Shown: positions 9,732-22,638, counted from the stretch's first letter. The stretch: DNA of 64,000 nucleotides from an uncultured Roseateles sp. (GCF_913777145.1 NZ_CAJYPS010000027.1:310001-374000); one strand, 5' to 3'. Notes: a model not told the origin generated them from the sequence alone. A program made the numbers and translations.

Positions 9732-9768
9732 GCCCGAGGGGCCGCCAGCGAAGCGGCGCCCCGCGCGT

Positions 9769-10548
9769 TCAGCGGGCCTTGCGGCGGCGCGCGGCGGCCA
9801 GACCCAGCAACGCGGCGCCGGCCAGCGCGAAGCTGGCGGGCTCGGGCAGCTCGGTGATGTTCAGGTCGTCCACCAGCACCGCATCGCCGGCGTCCAGATT
9901 GGCGGTGCGAAAGCCCAGCGCGCTGAAGGAGCTGAGGCCGGAGGAGCCGTTGAACACCGCGTCCGCGCCGCTGAGGCTGCTCATCTCGTCGGCGGTCGGG
10001 TTCACCCACAGCGAGTAGCGGTTGTAGCTGCTGGCGCCGCCCGCTTTTTCCAGCAGCGCGAACAGGTGGTAGGTCGTGCCCACGCTCATCGCGGTGGAGA
10101 AGCTGCCGCTGCTGCCGCTGGTGCGCACGAACAGGTCCGCGCCGTTGCAGCCGGCCAGGCCGTCGCAGTTGCCCTTGACGCCGATGTTGGGGCCGGTCGA
10201 GTTGCCGAACCACAGCGCGACGAAGTCGTTGTTGTCGATGGTGCCGCTGCTGAACTGCAGCGTGAAGTCCACCAGCACGCGCTTGGCGCTGAGGGTGCTG
10301 CCCAGCGTGCGGGACGCGGCGCTGGCATTGTCGGCGCCGCTGAAGCGCAGCGCCTGGCCGGACGAGCCGCTCACCACGGACACGCTGCTGGAACCGCTCC
10401 AGGCACTGGCCCAGCCCTGGCCGCCCGACTGGCCGCTGAGGCTGCCGACCGTGGCCGTGTTGAGGTTGTCCGACGCCACCAGGCCGGCCTGGGCCGAGCC
10501 CATGGCGCCCAGCAGGGCGGTCAGAACCAGTGTGCGTGCGAATGCCAT
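9769..10548 (-). CDS. PEP-CTERM sorting domain-containing secreted protein
   Basis: Signal peptide MAFARTLVLTALLGAMGSAQA; C-terminus LPEPASFALAGAALLGLAAARRRKAR. Confidence 0.88.
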   Translation of the reverse strand: MAFARTLVLTALLGAMGSAQAGLVASDNLNTATVGSLSGQSGGQGWASAWSGSSSVSVVSGSSGQALRFSGADNASAASRTLGSTLSAKRVLVDFTLQFSSGTIDNNDFVALWFGNSTGPNIGVKGNCDGLAGCNGADLFVRTSGSSGSFSTAMSVGTTYHLFALLEKAGGASSYNRYSLWVNPTADEMSSLSGADAVFNGSSGLSSFSALGFRTANLDAGDAVLVDDLNITELPEPASFALAGAALLGLAAARRRKAR

Positions 10549-10732
10549 GTCGTCGTCCTTGTCAGCTCGGCCGCCAGGCGCGCGATGCGCCCAGCTTCGT
10601 GACGACATTCTGTGGGGCCTGGGGCCAGCTGTTGCGCGCCGCCTCCACCGGCTCGCGGGGGCTGGAGCCCCCCTCATCCGGGCGTTACCGCGACATGCGT
10701 GGGAGCCGCCCGCGGCAGGGCAGGCAGCCCGG

Positions 10733-12755
<2,023 letters not shown>

Positions 12756-12792
12756 CGGTCGGCACGTGAGGGCCGGCGCCGACAATGGCGCG

Positions 12793-13389
12793 ATGTCCCT
12801 GACCCTGGCCGCGCCGGCGCGGCACGAACTCGTCATCAAAAAGAGCCGCTTTCTCGGCTGCGTGGAGCCCTGCGCGGACCGCGCCGCCGCGCTGGAACGC
12901 GTGGCCCAGCTGCGCGCCGAGCACCCCGGTGCCGCCCATGTGTGCTGGGCGCTGCTGGCCGGTGGCCATTCGGCGGCCAATGACGACGGCGAGCCCGGCG
13001 GCACGGCCGGCCGCCCCATGCTGGACGTGCTGCGCCACCAGGGGCTGGACGGCGTGCTGGCCACCGCGGTGCGCTATTTCGGCGGCGTCAAGCTGGGCGC
13101 CGGCGGCCTGGTGCGCGCCTACACCGATTGCATCGCGCAGGCGCTGCTGACGGCCGACAAGATAGAGCGCGTCGCCCAGGCCGAGCTGGACTGCAGCCTG
13201 CCCTATGCGCAGGAGGGCCTGGTGCGCCGCCTGCTGGACGAGGCCGGTGCCACGCTGCTGGCGGTGTCGCATGGCGCGCTGGTGCGCATGCGCTTCGGCC
13301 TTGCGGCGACGCAGGCCGCGGCACTGCGCGAGCGCATCAGCGAGGCCACGGCCGGCCGCGCCGGCTGGCACGAGCGGCCCGATCTCTGA
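12793..13389 (+). CDS. IMPACT/YigZ family protein
   Basis: NDDGEPGGTAGRPMLDVL and VRYFGGVKLGAGGLVRAYTD signatures. Confidence 0.93.
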   Translation: MSLTLAAPARHELVIKKSRFLGCVEPCADRAAALERVAQLRAEHPGAAHVCWALLAGGHSAANDDGEPGGTAGRPMLDVLRHQGLDGVLATAVRYFGGVKLGAGGLVRAYTDCIAQALLTADKIERVAQAELDCSLPYAQEGLVRRLLDEAGATLLAVSHGALVRMRFGLAATQAAALRERISEATAGRAGWHERPDL

Positions 13390-13392
13390 GGC

Positions 13393-14469
13393 TCAGCCCT
13401 GACGGGCCAGCAGCATCGCGTCGCCGTAGCTGAAGAAGCGGTAGCGCTGCGCGATCGCATGGCGGTACAGCGCCATCACGGGCTCGTAGCCCGCGAAGGC
13501 GCTGACCAGCATCATCAGCGTGCTCTTGGGCAGGTGGAAGTTGGTCAGCAGCCGGTCCACCACGCGGAACTCGAAGCCCGGCGTGATGAAGATGTCGGTC
13601 TCGCGCGCGCCCACCTGCAGCAGCTCGCCCGTGCCGGCCTGGTGCGCGGCCAGCGCGGCGGACTCCAGCGTGCGCAGCGTGGTCGTGCCCACCGCGACGA
13701 TGCGGCCGCCGGCCGCGCGCGTGGCCGCGATGCGCTGGGCCGTCTCGGCCGGCACCTGGCACCACTCGCTGTGCATCTTGTGGTCGGCGATCTGCTCCAC
13801 CCGTACCGGCTGGAAGGTGCCCGCGCCCACATGCAGCGTCACATGGGCCGTGGCCACGCCGCGCGCGGCCAGCGCGGTCAGCACGCCCTCGTCGAAGTGC
13901 AGCGCCGCGGTGGGCGCGGCCACCGCGCCGGGCTCCTTGGCGAACACCGTCTGGTAGCGGCGCTCGTCGTCGGCGTCGTCCGCGTGGGCGATGTAGGGCG
14001 GCAGCGGCACATGGCCATGGCGCTGCAGCAGCGCGAAGGCATCGCCGTCAAAGCGCAGGTGGAAGAGGCCGTTGTCCGGCCCGCAGCGGCCCAGCACCTC
14101 GGCGTCGAAGGCCTCGGCAAAGCGCACGCGGCTGCCGGGCTTGGGGCTCTTGCTGGCGCGCAGGTGCATCCACACCTCGCGCGCGACGCCGCCGTCGCCG
14201 GCCGGCAGCACGCGCTCCACCAGCCCCTCCACGCCACCGCCCGAGGCCTTGTGGCCATAGAGGCGCGCCTTGATGACCTGGGTGTTGTTGAACACCAGCA
14301 GGTCGCCCGGCTGCAGCAGCGCGGGCAGCTCGCGGAACACGCGGTCCACGGGCGTGGCACCCAGGCCATCCAGCAGGCGCGATGCGCTGCGCTCGGCCGC
14401 CGGGTGCTGGGCGATCAATTCGGGGGGAAGGTCGAAATCGAAGTCGGCGACCGTGTAGGAGCGGGACAT
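13393..14469 (-). CDS. queA: S-adenosylmethionine:tRNA ribosyltransferase-isomerase
   Basis: [72 protein letters not shown]. Confidence 0.97.
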   Translation of the reverse strand: MSRSYTVADFDFDLPPELIAQHPAAERSASRLLDGLGATPVDRVFRELPALLQPGDLLVFNNTQVIKARLYGHKASGGGVEGLVERVLPAGDGGVAREVWMHLRASKSPKPGSRVRFAEAFDAEVLGRCGPDNGLFHLRFDGDAFALLQRHGHVPLPPYIAHADDADDERRYQTVFAKEPGAVAAPTAALHFDEGVLTALAARGVATAHVTLHVGAGTFQPVRVEQIADHKMHSEWCQVPAETAQRIAATRAAGGRIVAVGTTTLRTLESAALAAHQAGTGELLQVGARETDIFITPGFEFRVVDRLLTNFHLPKSTLMMLVSAFAGYEPVMALYRHAIAQRYRFFSYGDAMLLARQG

Positions 14470-14616
14470 GGAGCTGTGCCGGGCTGGACCGGCCCGGGCC
14501 TGAAATGAGCGCCGCATTGTCCCATCCGCGCCGGCGCAGCCCCTGCCCGGCTTGACCCAGCGCAAGCCGCGCGGGCCCGGTCGGTGTGAGCATGGAGGCC
14601 ACACCAGGAGAGCCGC

Positions 14617-14988
14617 ATGAGCACCGCCCTCACCCCCGGCCAGCACGCATTGCTGGACAACGCACTGCGCCTGCAACGCCAGCGCGTGGAGCAGGCGCTG
14701 CAGGCCCAGCTGCAGGGCACGGACCGCATCACGCATGCGCAGCAGCTGCTGGCCGACGATGCCCGCGAGCTGCCCGCCCACGAGGACGAACGCGAGGTCG
14801 ACCAGGCGCGCAGCGACCAGCTGCTGGCCGAGCTGCGCGCGCTGGACGACGCGCTGCAGCGCCTGCGTACCCCCGGCTATGGCCGCTGCGTGGACTGCGG
14901 CGCGGTCATCCCCTTCGATCGCCTGCAGCTGCAGCCCCAGGCCCTGCGCTGCACCGACTGCCAGGCGGCCCAGGAGGCCGCCGCCTGA
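14617..14988 (+). CDS. TraR/DksA-type zinc-finger protein
   Basis: [30 protein letters not shown]4 zinc finger. Confidence 0.88.
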   Translation: MSTALTPGQHALLDNALRLQRQRVEQALQAQLQGTDRITHAQQLLADDARELPAHEDEREVDQARSDQLLAELRALDDALQRLRTPGYGRCVDCGAVIPFDRLQLQPQALRCTDCQAAQEAAA

Positions 14989-15010
14989 ACCCAACCCCAC
15001 GGAGGTTTCC

Positions 15011-15385
15011 ATGTTCCATGCCGTCGTTCATCTTGACCATCACCAGGCCCAGGTGCTGCAGTTCAACGCCCAGGAGGTGCACAGCGACCGCATCGAGGCG
15101 CACCGCCACGTGAGCCGCCAGCACGGCGGCCAGGACCGCGCCGAGCAGGCCTTCTTCGCCGAGCTGTGCCTGGCGCTGCAGAGCGTGCAGGAGGTGCTGG
15201 TGACCGGCTCCCACCAGGTGCTGGCCACGCTGCGCCACTACATCGAGGCCCACCAGCCCCAGCTGCAGCCGCGCATCGCCGGCTACCAGACCGTGGACCA
15301 CCCCAGCCCCGGCCAGCTGCTGGCGCTGGCGCGCGAGTTCTTCGTGAAGCACGACCGCATGGCCGGCGTGCCGACGCCGACCTGA
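15011..15385 (+). CDS. small His/Gln-rich protein, possible translational-machinery (eRF1-like) protein
   Basis: ATG preceded by GGAGG; 124 aa. Confidence 0.65.
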   Translation: MFHAVVHLDHHQAQVLQFNAQEVHSDRIEAHRHVSRQHGGQDRAEQAFFAELCLALQSVQEVLVTGSHQVLATLRHYIEAHQPQLQPRIAGYQTVDHPSPGQLLALAREFFVKHDRMAGVPTPT

Positions 15386-15432
15386 GGCCGCTCAGGGCGC
15401 GTGGGCCGGCCGGCCCGCGCGCCCGGCACTGC

Positions 15433-16257
15433 TCAGCGCCCCTCGAGCTTGGACAGCACCTGGTCCGTGGTCATGACCGCATTGGCGATGTAGCGAAAAT
15501 TGACCAGCGCGCTCAGATAGCCGTCGCCGTCAGGCAGCTTGGGGCCGGCCACCGCATCCCGCACCACCACGACCTCGAAGCCGCGCTCCAGGAACTCGCG
15601 CAGGTGCGACTCCACGCACAGGTTGGACGCCATGCCGGCGAGCACGATCTTGTCCACCCGCTGCTTGCGCAGCTGCAGCATCACGTCGTTGCTCTGCGGG
15701 CCGTAGAGCTTGTGTGGCGCGGCGATGATGGTGCGGCCGTCCTCGATGTAGGGCTTGAGCTCGTCGATGAACTCGGCACCGGAATCCTTGAAGCCCTGCA
15801 GCGTCAGCGCGCCCTGGCGGTCGAACATGCCCAGCTTGTGCTGCACGGTCTCGGCCGGTGCCTCGAAGCCCCACCGGTGGTCGTGGGGGTAGTAGTAGTG
15901 CGGCGAGATCGCGACCGGCAGGCCGGCCTTCTTGAACCCGGCGAGCAACTGGCCCAGGTGAGGCACCAGCTGCTGCTCGGTGACGCTCTCGCCGACGATG
16001 GGCCAGCCCTTGCCCTTGGGGCTCATGAAGTCCACCTGCGGGTCGATGATGACCAGGGCCGTGCGGCTGGCGTCCCACTTGAAGCTCGACGGCGGCAGCG
16101 CGGGGCTCGCCGGGTCGGCATAGGCGGCCGGCGTGTTGGACTGGGCCTGCGCCTGCGGCACCAGGGCGGCAAAGCCGGACAGCACGGCCATGCAGGCCAG
16201 CGAAACCGAGGCCACCGCATGGCGCGGCAGCAGGGATGAAAGGCGGGTGTGGTTCAT
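15433..16257 (-). CDS. isochorismatase/cysteine hydrolase family protein, putatively exported
   Basis: ALVIIDPQVDFMSP, KIVLAGMASNLCVESHLREFLERGFEVVVVRDA; N-terminal signal-like segment. Confidence 0.9.
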   Translation of the reverse strand: MNHTRLSSLLPRHAVASVSLACMAVLSGFAALVPQAQAQSNTPAAYADPASPALPPSSFKWDASRTALVIIDPQVDFMSPKGKGWPIVGESVTEQQLVPHLGQLLAGFKKAGLPVAISPHYYYPHDHRWGFEAPAETVQHKLGMFDRQGALTLQGFKDSGAEFIDELKPYIEDGRTIIAAPHKLYGPQSNDVMLQLRKQRVDKIVLAGMASNLCVESHLREFLERGFEVVVVRDAVAGPKLPDGDGYLSALVNFRYIANAVMTTDQVLSKLEGR

Positions 16258-16346
16258 GAAGAACTCCGTGGGTTGTTGATGTTGGAACGATAGAAACCCA
16301 CAGGTTCGGTTCCGTACACTTTCCGTTCTGCATCGGCGCCATCGGC

Positions 16347-17207
16347 GTGCCGGGCCTCTTGGAACGGACCATGGCTCAACAGCTCGACCACTTGCTGCAG
16401 GCGCTTCAGATGAGGGCCGGCCGGTTCGAGGCCCTGCAGCCCGCCGCCGACTGGCAGCCGCTGACGACCACCGACTGGCCGGAGCTGCTGCTGGTGGTGC
16501 TGGACGGCGAGCTGGGCCTGCACTGCCCCTACACCGGGCGCCACAGCCTGGACGTGGGCTCCCTGGTCGCGCTGCGCTGCCCCAGCGTGATGGTGCGCGA
16601 CCTCTCGGGGCTGGACCAGGCCCCGGCCCGCATCGCCTACGGCGGCATCGAGGCGCTGCTGCCGGACGGCAACCCCTGGATCACGGACGACGGCGCGCTG
16701 ATGCGCACCAGCATCGCCGAAAGCGACCTGCTGCGCACCGTGCAGGGTGAGCTGCTGCAGGAGTCCGGCTCCCCGGCGCCGGGCTCGGGTGTCGTGGTGG
16801 ACTGCATCGCCAAGCGCATGTTCACCACGCTGATGCGCCAGCAGGTGACGCTGCCGCAGCTGTCGGCCAAGGCGCGCCGCCTGAGTCGCGTGCTCGACGC
16901 GCTGCGCGCCGACCTGTCGCGCCAGCGCACGCTCGACGAACTGGCCGACCTGGCCGGCATGAGCCGAACCGCCTTCCACCAGGCCTTCTGCGAGGCCTAT
17001 GGCGAATCACCGCTGGGCTGCCTGACCCGGCTGCGCATGGAGCGCGCGCAGACCCTGCTCAAGGGCACGGACCAGGCCATCAAGGCCATAGGCCTGGGCC
17101 TGGGCTACAAGAGCCGCAGCAGCTTCTGGTCGGCGTTCAAGGCCGCGACCGGCCAGGATCCGACCAGCTTCCGGGCCCAGTCCCGCACACCCCTGCAGCC
17201 CGGTTGA
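16347..17207 (+). CDS. AraC family transcriptional regulator (start GTG 16347 or ATG 16371)
   Basis: LADLAGMSRTAFHQAFCEAYGESPLGCLTRLRMERAQTLL ... IGLGLGYKSRSSFWSAFKAATG AraC HTH. Confidence 0.9.
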   Translation: MPGLLERTMAQQLDHLLQALQMRAGRFEALQPAADWQPLTTTDWPELLLVVLDGELGLHCPYTGRHSLDVGSLVALRCPSVMVRDLSGLDQAPARIAYGGIEALLPDGNPWITDDGALMRTSIAESDLLRTVQGELLQESGSPAPGSGVVVDCIAKRMFTTLMRQQVTLPQLSAKARRLSRVLDALRADLSRQRTLDELADLAGMSRTAFHQAFCEAYGESPLGCLTRLRMERAQTLLKGTDQAIKAIGLGLGYKSRSSFWSAFKAATGQDPTSFRAQSRTPLQPG

Positions 17208-17255
17208 GCGCCGCGCGCTGCCTACACTGCGGCGCCCTCCGTCCCCGGCTCCCAC

Positions 17256-18344
17256 ATGAGGCCTGACCCCGCTGCATCACCACCGCATCCCCCGCCCCAC
17301 TCGCTGACGCTGATCCCGCACGAAGGCCCGCCTCCCGAGGGGTTGTGGGCCGCGCCGCTGCACATCGCGGCCCGCCGGCTCGCGCACCCCGAGGGCTGGC
17401 TCTACCAGTGGCCGGGCTTCTATGCGGAAGCGGATTTCCAGGGCGACACCGCCTGGCTGCGCCTGGGGCCGGGCCGCGTACGGCTGCGGCTGTGGGTGGA
17501 CGGCACCGCGTGGCCAGACACCGTCACGAGCACCCCCGGCCTGCACCGTCTGCAAGGCCTGACCCCGGGCCGCCACCGGCTGCGCGTGGAGGTGCTAGGC
17601 GAGTACCGCGACGGGCCCCGGCTGTTCGGCGGCCTGTGGCTGGCGGCCGGCGCGCACGCCTGGGCGCCGGCACCCCGGACACGGCAAATGGAGTTCATCG
17701 GTGACTCCCACACCGTGGGCTATGGCAACACGGCCGACCAGCTCGTGTGCAGCGACGAGGAGGTCTGGCACCGCACCGACCCCACGCTGGCCTACGGCCC
17801 GCAGCTCGCGGCCCGCTTGGATGCCGACTACCGCCTCACCGCCATCTCCGGCCGCGGCGTGGTGCGCAACCACGACGGCCATGCCGCACCCACGCTGCCC
17901 GAGGTCTGGGATCAGGGGCTGGCCGACCCCGCCAGCCCGCGCGACGAGGCGGGCCACGCCTGGCGGCCCCAGGTACTGGTGGTGGCGCTGGGCACCAACG
18001 ATTTCTCCACCCCGCTGCGCGCGGGCGAGCGCTGGCCCTCGCGCGCCGCGCTGCAGGCGGACTACCGCCGGCACTACGCCGCCTTGCTCGCCGCGCTGCG
18101 CCAGCGCCATCCGCGGGCGCTGCAGGTCGTGTGGGCCAACGAGCATTTCGACGGCGAGATCCAGGCTCAGGCCCTGGCCGTGGTGCAGCTGCGCCAGGCG
18201 GCCAGCGACGAGCGCGTGCACTTCCTGCCCATCAGCGGCCTGGCCATGAGCGGCTGCCGCTGGCACCCGTCCAGTGCCGATCACCGCGAGGTGGCGGCGC
18301 GGCTGGAGACGCTGCTGCATGGGGTGGACGGGGCGTGGGGCTAG
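17256..18344 (+). CDS. SGNH/GDSL hydrolase, carbohydrate esterase family 2-like
   Basis: EFIGDSHTVGYGN, ALGTNDFSTPL, C-terminal HPSSADH catalytic blocks with N-terminal jelly-roll-like region. Confidence 0.83.
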   Translation: MRPDPAASPPHPPPHSLTLIPHEGPPPEGLWAAPLHIAARRLAHPEGWLYQWPGFYAEADFQGDTAWLRLGPGRVRLRLWVDGTAWPDTVTSTPGLHRLQGLTPGRHRLRVEVLGEYRDGPRLFGGLWLAAGAHAWAPAPRTRQMEFIGDSHTVGYGNTADQLVCSDEEVWHRTDPTLAYGPQLAARLDADYRLTAISGRGVVRNHDGHAAPTLPEVWDQGLADPASPRDEAGHAWRPQVLVVALGTNDFSTPLRAGERWPSRAALQADYRRHYAALLAALRQRHPRALQVVWANEHFDGEIQAQALAVVQLRQAASDERVHFLPISGLAMSGCRWHPSSADHREVAARLETLLHGVDGAWG

Positions 18345-18401
18345 GGAGGCCCATGGGCGCAGAATCATCCGCCTCGGTCCGGCATCACCCAGGAAGCGTC
18401 G

Positions 18402-18803
18402 ATGGCAAGCTCACCCCAGGTTCATCCGCAGCAAGGCTGCGTCGTGTTCGCCAAGGACAAGGCGCGGGTCTCGCGCTTCTACCAGCAGGCGCTGGGGCTG
18501 GTCGCCGAGGAGTCGGAGCCCTCGCACGACCTGCTGTGCGGCAACGGCTACGAGGTGGTCGTGCACAGCATCCCCAGCCGTCACGCGACGCTGATACAGA
18601 TCGCCCAGCCGGTTCAGCCGCGCGAGGACACGCCCATCAAGCCCAGCTTCGTCGTCGCCGACCTCGAGGCCGTCCGCCTCGCGGCCGCGAACACGGGCGG
18701 CCATCTGCGGTCGCTGGAAAGCGCCTGGCGCCTCCGCGGCTTCATCGTGCTGGACGGCTGGGACCCGGAGGGCAACGTGCTGCAGTTCAAGCAGCCCGAG
18801 TAG
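18402..18803 (+). CDS. VOC (glyoxalase/dioxygenase) superfamily protein
   Basis: FAKDKARVSRFYQQALGL and C-terminal WDPEGNVLQFKQ. Confidence 0.85.
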   Translation: MASSPQVHPQQGCVVFAKDKARVSRFYQQALGLVAEESEPSHDLLCGNGYEVVVHSIPSRHATLIQIAQPVQPREDTPIKPSFVVADLEAVRLAAANTGGHLRSLESAWRLRGFIVLDGWDPEGNVLQFKQPE

Positions 18804-18834
18804 GGCCACGCGCCCGTCGCCCCCAGGGGGGCAC

Positions 18835-19215
18835 TCAGGGCCGCGCCAGCTGCCAGACCTTGTTGACGCCGTCGCCCGTGCGGTCGCCGGGCTTCTGGTC
18901 CTTGACCCAGAAGTACAACGGCTTGCCCTTGTAGGCCCACTGCTTGCTGCCGTCGTCGCGCACGACCACACTCCAGTCACCCTGGGCGGCGGCATCGGTG
19001 CCGGCGGCCAGCGGCGGCCAGTTGGTGGCGCAGGGGCCGTTGCAGACGCTCTTGCCGGCGCCGGCCGGGTCGCGGTCAAAGGTGTAGAGGCTCATGCCGT
19101 TGGCGCCCACCAGCACGCCGTCCACCGGCTTGGCCGGCGCGGGCGGCAGGGTGGCGGCGCAGCCGGCGGCCAGCAGCATCACGGACAGGGTGGACAGGAC
19201 TTTCAGCTTCAGCAT
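18835..19215 (-). CDS. lipoprotein with COG4315-type secreted repeat
   Basis: Lipobox LLAAGCA; SLYTFDRDPAGAGKSVCNGPCATNWPPL and YKGKPLYFWVKDQKPGDRTGDG. Confidence 0.87.
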   Translation of the reverse strand: MLKLKVLSTLSVMLLAAGCAATLPPAPAKPVDGVLVGANGMSLYTFDRDPAGAGKSVCNGPCATNWPPLAAGTDAAAQGDWSVVVRDDGSKQWAYKGKPLYFWVKDQKPGDRTGDGVNKVWQLARP

Positions 19216-19303
19216 CACGGCGCTCCTGAGTGGTAGTGGATATCCGGTGGACGGGCCCTGCGGCGGTTTATTCCATCGCCCCGCGCCGGTCGACAATCGC
19301 GCC

Positions 19304-21409
19304 ATGCCCGAGGCCGCCCCGCCCCCCGCCGCCAAACCTGCCCCCCCCAAGACCAAGTCCGCGCCGCAGAAGGCGATGGAGAAGCTCGGCCTGCTGCGCG
19401 ACATCGACCTGGCGCTGCACCTGCCGCTGCGCTACGAGGACGAAACCCGGCTCACGCCCATGGCCCAGCTGCGCGAGGGCGAGCCGGCCCAGGTGGAGGG
19501 CGTGGTGGTGGACAGCCAGATCGAACTGCGCGGCCGCCGCCAGCTGCTGGTGCGGCTGCGCGATGCGGGCGAGCCCGAGCGACATGGCGCCACGCTGCTG
19601 CTGCGCTTCCTGAACTTCTATCCCTCGCAGCAGAAGCAGATGAGCGCCGGCACGCGGCTGCGGGTGCGCGGCGAGGCGCGCGTGGGCTTCTTCGGCCGCG
19701 AGATGGTGCACCCGGTCGTGAAGGTGGTGGACGAGCACACGCCGCTGGCGCAAGCTCTGACCCCCGTCTACCCCGCCAGCGCCCAGCTGCCCCAGGCCTA
19801 TCTGCGCAAGGCGGTGGCCGCGGGCCTGGCGCGCGCCGACCTGCGCGAGCTGCTGCCCGGCGGCAGCGTGCCGCGCGGCCTGCCGCCGCTGAAGGAGGCG
19901 CTGCACTTCCTGCACCACCCGCCCCCCGGCGTGCCGCTGCACACGCTGGAGAACCACAGCCACCCGGCCTGGCAGCGGCTCAAGTTCGAGGAGCTGCTGG
20001 CCCAGCAGCTGTCGCAGTTGCAGGCGCAGCGCGAGCGCGCGGCGCTGCGCGCACCGGTGCTGAAGGCCGGCCCGGGCGGGCTGCACGAACAGCTGCTGGC
20101 CGCCCTGCCCTTTACGCTGACCGGCGCGCAGCAGCGCGTCGTCGAGGAGATCGCGCAAGACCTGGCCCGGGCGCAGCCCATGCACCGGCTGCTGCAGGGC
20201 GACGTGGGCTCGGGCAAGACCGTGGTGGCGGCGCTGGCCGCGGCGGTGGCGATCTCGGCCGGCTGGCAGTGCGCGCTGATGGCACCCACCGAGATCCTCG
20301 CGGAGCAGCATTTCCGCAAGCTGGTGGGCTGGCTGGAGCCGCTGGGCCTGAAGATCGCGTGGCTGACCGGCAGCGTCAAGGGCAAGGCCCGCCAGGCCAT
20401 GCTGGACGCCGCCGCCAGCGGCGAGGCGCAACTGGTGGTGGGCACGCATGCGGTGATCGAGGACAAGGTGCAGTTCGCCAAGCTGGGCCTGGCCGTCATC
20501 GACGAGCAGCACCGCTTCGGCGTGGCCCAGCGCCTGGCACTGCGCCACAAGCTGCGCGAGCACCACAGCGGCGACGGCCTGCCGCTGGAGCCGCATCTCC
20601 TGATGATGAGCGCCACGCCCATCCCGCGCACGCTGGCCATGACCTACTACGCGGACCTGGACGTCTCCACCATCGACGAGCTGCCGCCGGGGCGCACACC
20701 CATCGTCACCAAGGTGTTCACCGACGCGCGCCGCGACGACGTGATCGACAAGATACGCATGGCGGTGGCGGACGGCGCCCAGGTCTACTGGGTCTGCCCG
20801 CTGGTGGAGGAGAGCGAGGCCATAGACCTGCGCAACGCCACCGAGACCCATGCCGAGCTCAGCGCCGAGCTGGCCGGCACCGCGGTGGGCCTGCTGCACG
20901 GCCGCATGTCGCCCGGGGACAAGGCCGCGGTGATGGCGCAGTTCTCCAGCGGGCAGACCAGCGTGCTGGTGGCCACCACGGTCATCGAGGTGGGTGTGGA
21001 CGTGCCCAATGCCAGCCTGATGGTGATAGAGCATGCGGAGCGCTTCGGCCTGGCCCAGCTGCACCAGCTGCGCGGCCGCGTGGGGCGCGGCGCCAAGGCC
21101 AGCGTGTGCGTGCTGATCTACACGCCGCCGCTGTCGGAGACCGGCAAGTCGCGCCTCAAGGCCATGGCCGAGACGACGGACGGCTTCGAGATCGCGCGCC
21201 GCGACCTGGAGATCCGCGGCCCCGGCGAGTTCATGGGCGCGCGCCAGAGCGGCGCCGACCTGCTGCGGTTTGCCGACCTGCAGGCCGACACCGAGCTGCT
21301 GCAGGCCGCGCGCGAGCTGGCGCCACAGCTGCTGGACCAGCACGCCGACGCAGCCCGCCGGCACGCAGCCCGCTGGCTGGGCACCAAGGCGGAGTTCCTC
21401 AAGGCCTGA
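19304..21409 (+). CDS. recG: ATP-dependent DNA helicase RecG
   Basis: LQGDVGSGKTVVAALA, DEQHRFGVAQR, MSATPIPRTLAMTYYADLDVSTIDELPPGR, QLHQLRGRVGRG. Confidence 0.97.
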   Translation: MPEAAPPPAAKPAPPKTKSAPQKAMEKLGLLRDIDLALHLPLRYEDETRLTPMAQLREGEPAQVEGVVVDSQIELRGRRQLLVRLRDAGEPERHGATLLLRFLNFYPSQQKQMSAGTRLRVRGEARVGFFGREMVHPVVKVVDEHTPLAQALTPVYPASAQLPQAYLRKAVAAGLARADLRELLPGGSVPRGLPPLKEALHFLHHPPPGVPLHTLENHSHPAWQRLKFEELLAQQLSQLQAQRERAALRAPVLKAGPGGLHEQLLAALPFTLTGAQQRVVEEIAQDLARAQPMHRLLQGDVGSGKTVVAALAAAVAISAGWQCALMAPTEILAEQHFRKLVGWLEPLGLKIAWLTGSVKGKARQAMLDAAASGEAQLVVGTHAVIEDKVQFAKLGLAVIDEQHRFGVAQRLALRHKLREHHSGDGLPLEPHLLMMSATPIPRTLAMTYYADLDVSTIDELPPGRTPIVTKVFTDARRDDVIDKIRMAVADGAQVYWVCPLVEESEAIDLRNATETHAELSAELAGTAVGLLHGRMSPGDKAAVMAQFSSGQTSVLVATTVIEVGVDVPNASLMVIEHAERFGLAQLHQLRGRVGRGAKASVCVLIYTPPLSETGKSRLKAMAETTDGFEIARRDLEIRGPGEFMGARQSGADLLRFADLQADTELLQAARELAPQLLDQHADAARRHAARWLGTKAEFLKA

Positions 21410-21462
21410 GGACGGAGTCGCCACCGGGCTGCCGATAATCCGGGCCAGCAACACCCGCCCCC

Positions 21463-22638
21463 ATGCCCTACGAACTGCTCTGCAGCCTCCAGTTCGCGCT
21501 CTACGGCGCCTGCTGGGCGCTGGCCGCCTGGCTGATCCCCGAGGAACGCCCCGCGCTGCTGCACTGGGCGGCCAATGGCGCGCTGCAGGCGCTGGCCGGC
21601 TTCATGGCGATGCAGGCGCTGGCTCAGGGGCAGCTGCCGCCCACCATCTGCCTGGCAGCCGCGCTGCTGGGTGCGACGGTATCGGTGCGCGGCATCGATC
21701 AATTCCTGCACGGCCGCGCACGCGACGACCGCTGGGGCCTGGCGCTGGCCCTGCCCGCGCTGGCCGCACTGGGAGCGCTGGACCTGGGCCTGGCGCCGGG
21801 TGCCGAGCGCATGCGCTGGCAGGGCCTGGCCTACACGCTGGGCATGGCGGGGCTGCTGCTGTTCTACGCCTGGCGCTGCTGGCCCGAGCTGCGGCGCAGC
21901 CAGGGCCGCGCGGCCGCCATCATCGTGCTGGCGCCTCAGTGGGTGACGGGTCTTGCGGCGCTGGCGTCCGTGTGGCCGCGTCTGACGCTGGACGCCGAAC
22001 ACATGGCGCTGATGCGCGAGGGCAGCCGCCTGCCGGGTGCGGTGGCGTCGCTGATCACCGGCGGCGTGTTCAACCTCAGCTACCTGGTGCTGCTGATGGG
22101 CCGCCTGCTGGGCCGGCTGCGCGAGCATGCGCGCACCGACCACCTCACCGGCGTGCTGAACCGCCGCGCCATCGAGGCGGCGCTGCAGGCCTCGTGGCAG
22201 CGCCAACGCCGCAAGGACACCGGCCTGGCCGTGGTGTTGGTGGACGTGGACCACTTCAAGCAGATCAACGACCGTTTCGGCCATGCGGCCGGCGACCAGG
22301 TGCTGGCGCAGGTGGCCACCAGCCTGCAGCAGCAGATCCGCCCCTACGACCACCTGGGCCGCTGGGGCGGGGAGGAGTTCCTGCTGGTGCTGCACGACCA
22401 GCCGGGCGACAGCGCGCTGCGCACCTGCGAGCGACTGCGCGAGGCCATCGCGCAGTCCACGCTGGCACTGCCAGGCGGGAAGGTCACGGCCAGCCTGGGC
22501 CTGGCGGTTGCGCAGCGCGGCGAGGTCTCGGCCCAGGGTCTGGTGCAGCGCGCCGATGCGGCGATGTACCGCGCCAAGGCCGAGGGCCGCGACCGCACCT
22601 GCCTGGCCGAGCCCGCGGCCCTGGCCCAGGCCGCCTGA
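21463..22638 (+). CDS. membrane diguanylate cyclase (GGDEF)
   Basis: Six or more TM segments then DHLTGVLNRRAIE, DVDHFKQINDRFGHAAGD, GRWGGEEFLLVL (GGEEF). Confidence 0.93.
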   Translation: MPYELLCSLQFALYGACWALAAWLIPEERPALLHWAANGALQALAGFMAMQALAQGQLPPTICLAAALLGATVSVRGIDQFLHGRARDDRWGLALALPALAALGALDLGLAPGAERMRWQGLAYTLGMAGLLLFYAWRCWPELRRSQGRAAAIIVLAPQWVTGLAALASVWPRLTLDAEHMALMREGSRLPGAVASLITGGVFNLSYLVLLMGRLLGRLREHARTDHLTGVLNRRAIEAALQASWQRQRRKDTGLAVVLVDVDHFKQINDRFGHAAGDQVLAQVATSLQQQIRPYDHLGRWGGEEFLLVLHDQPGDSALRTCERLREAIAQSTLALPGGKVTASLGLAVAQRGEVSAQGLVQRADAAMYRAKAEGRDRTCLAEPAALAQAA

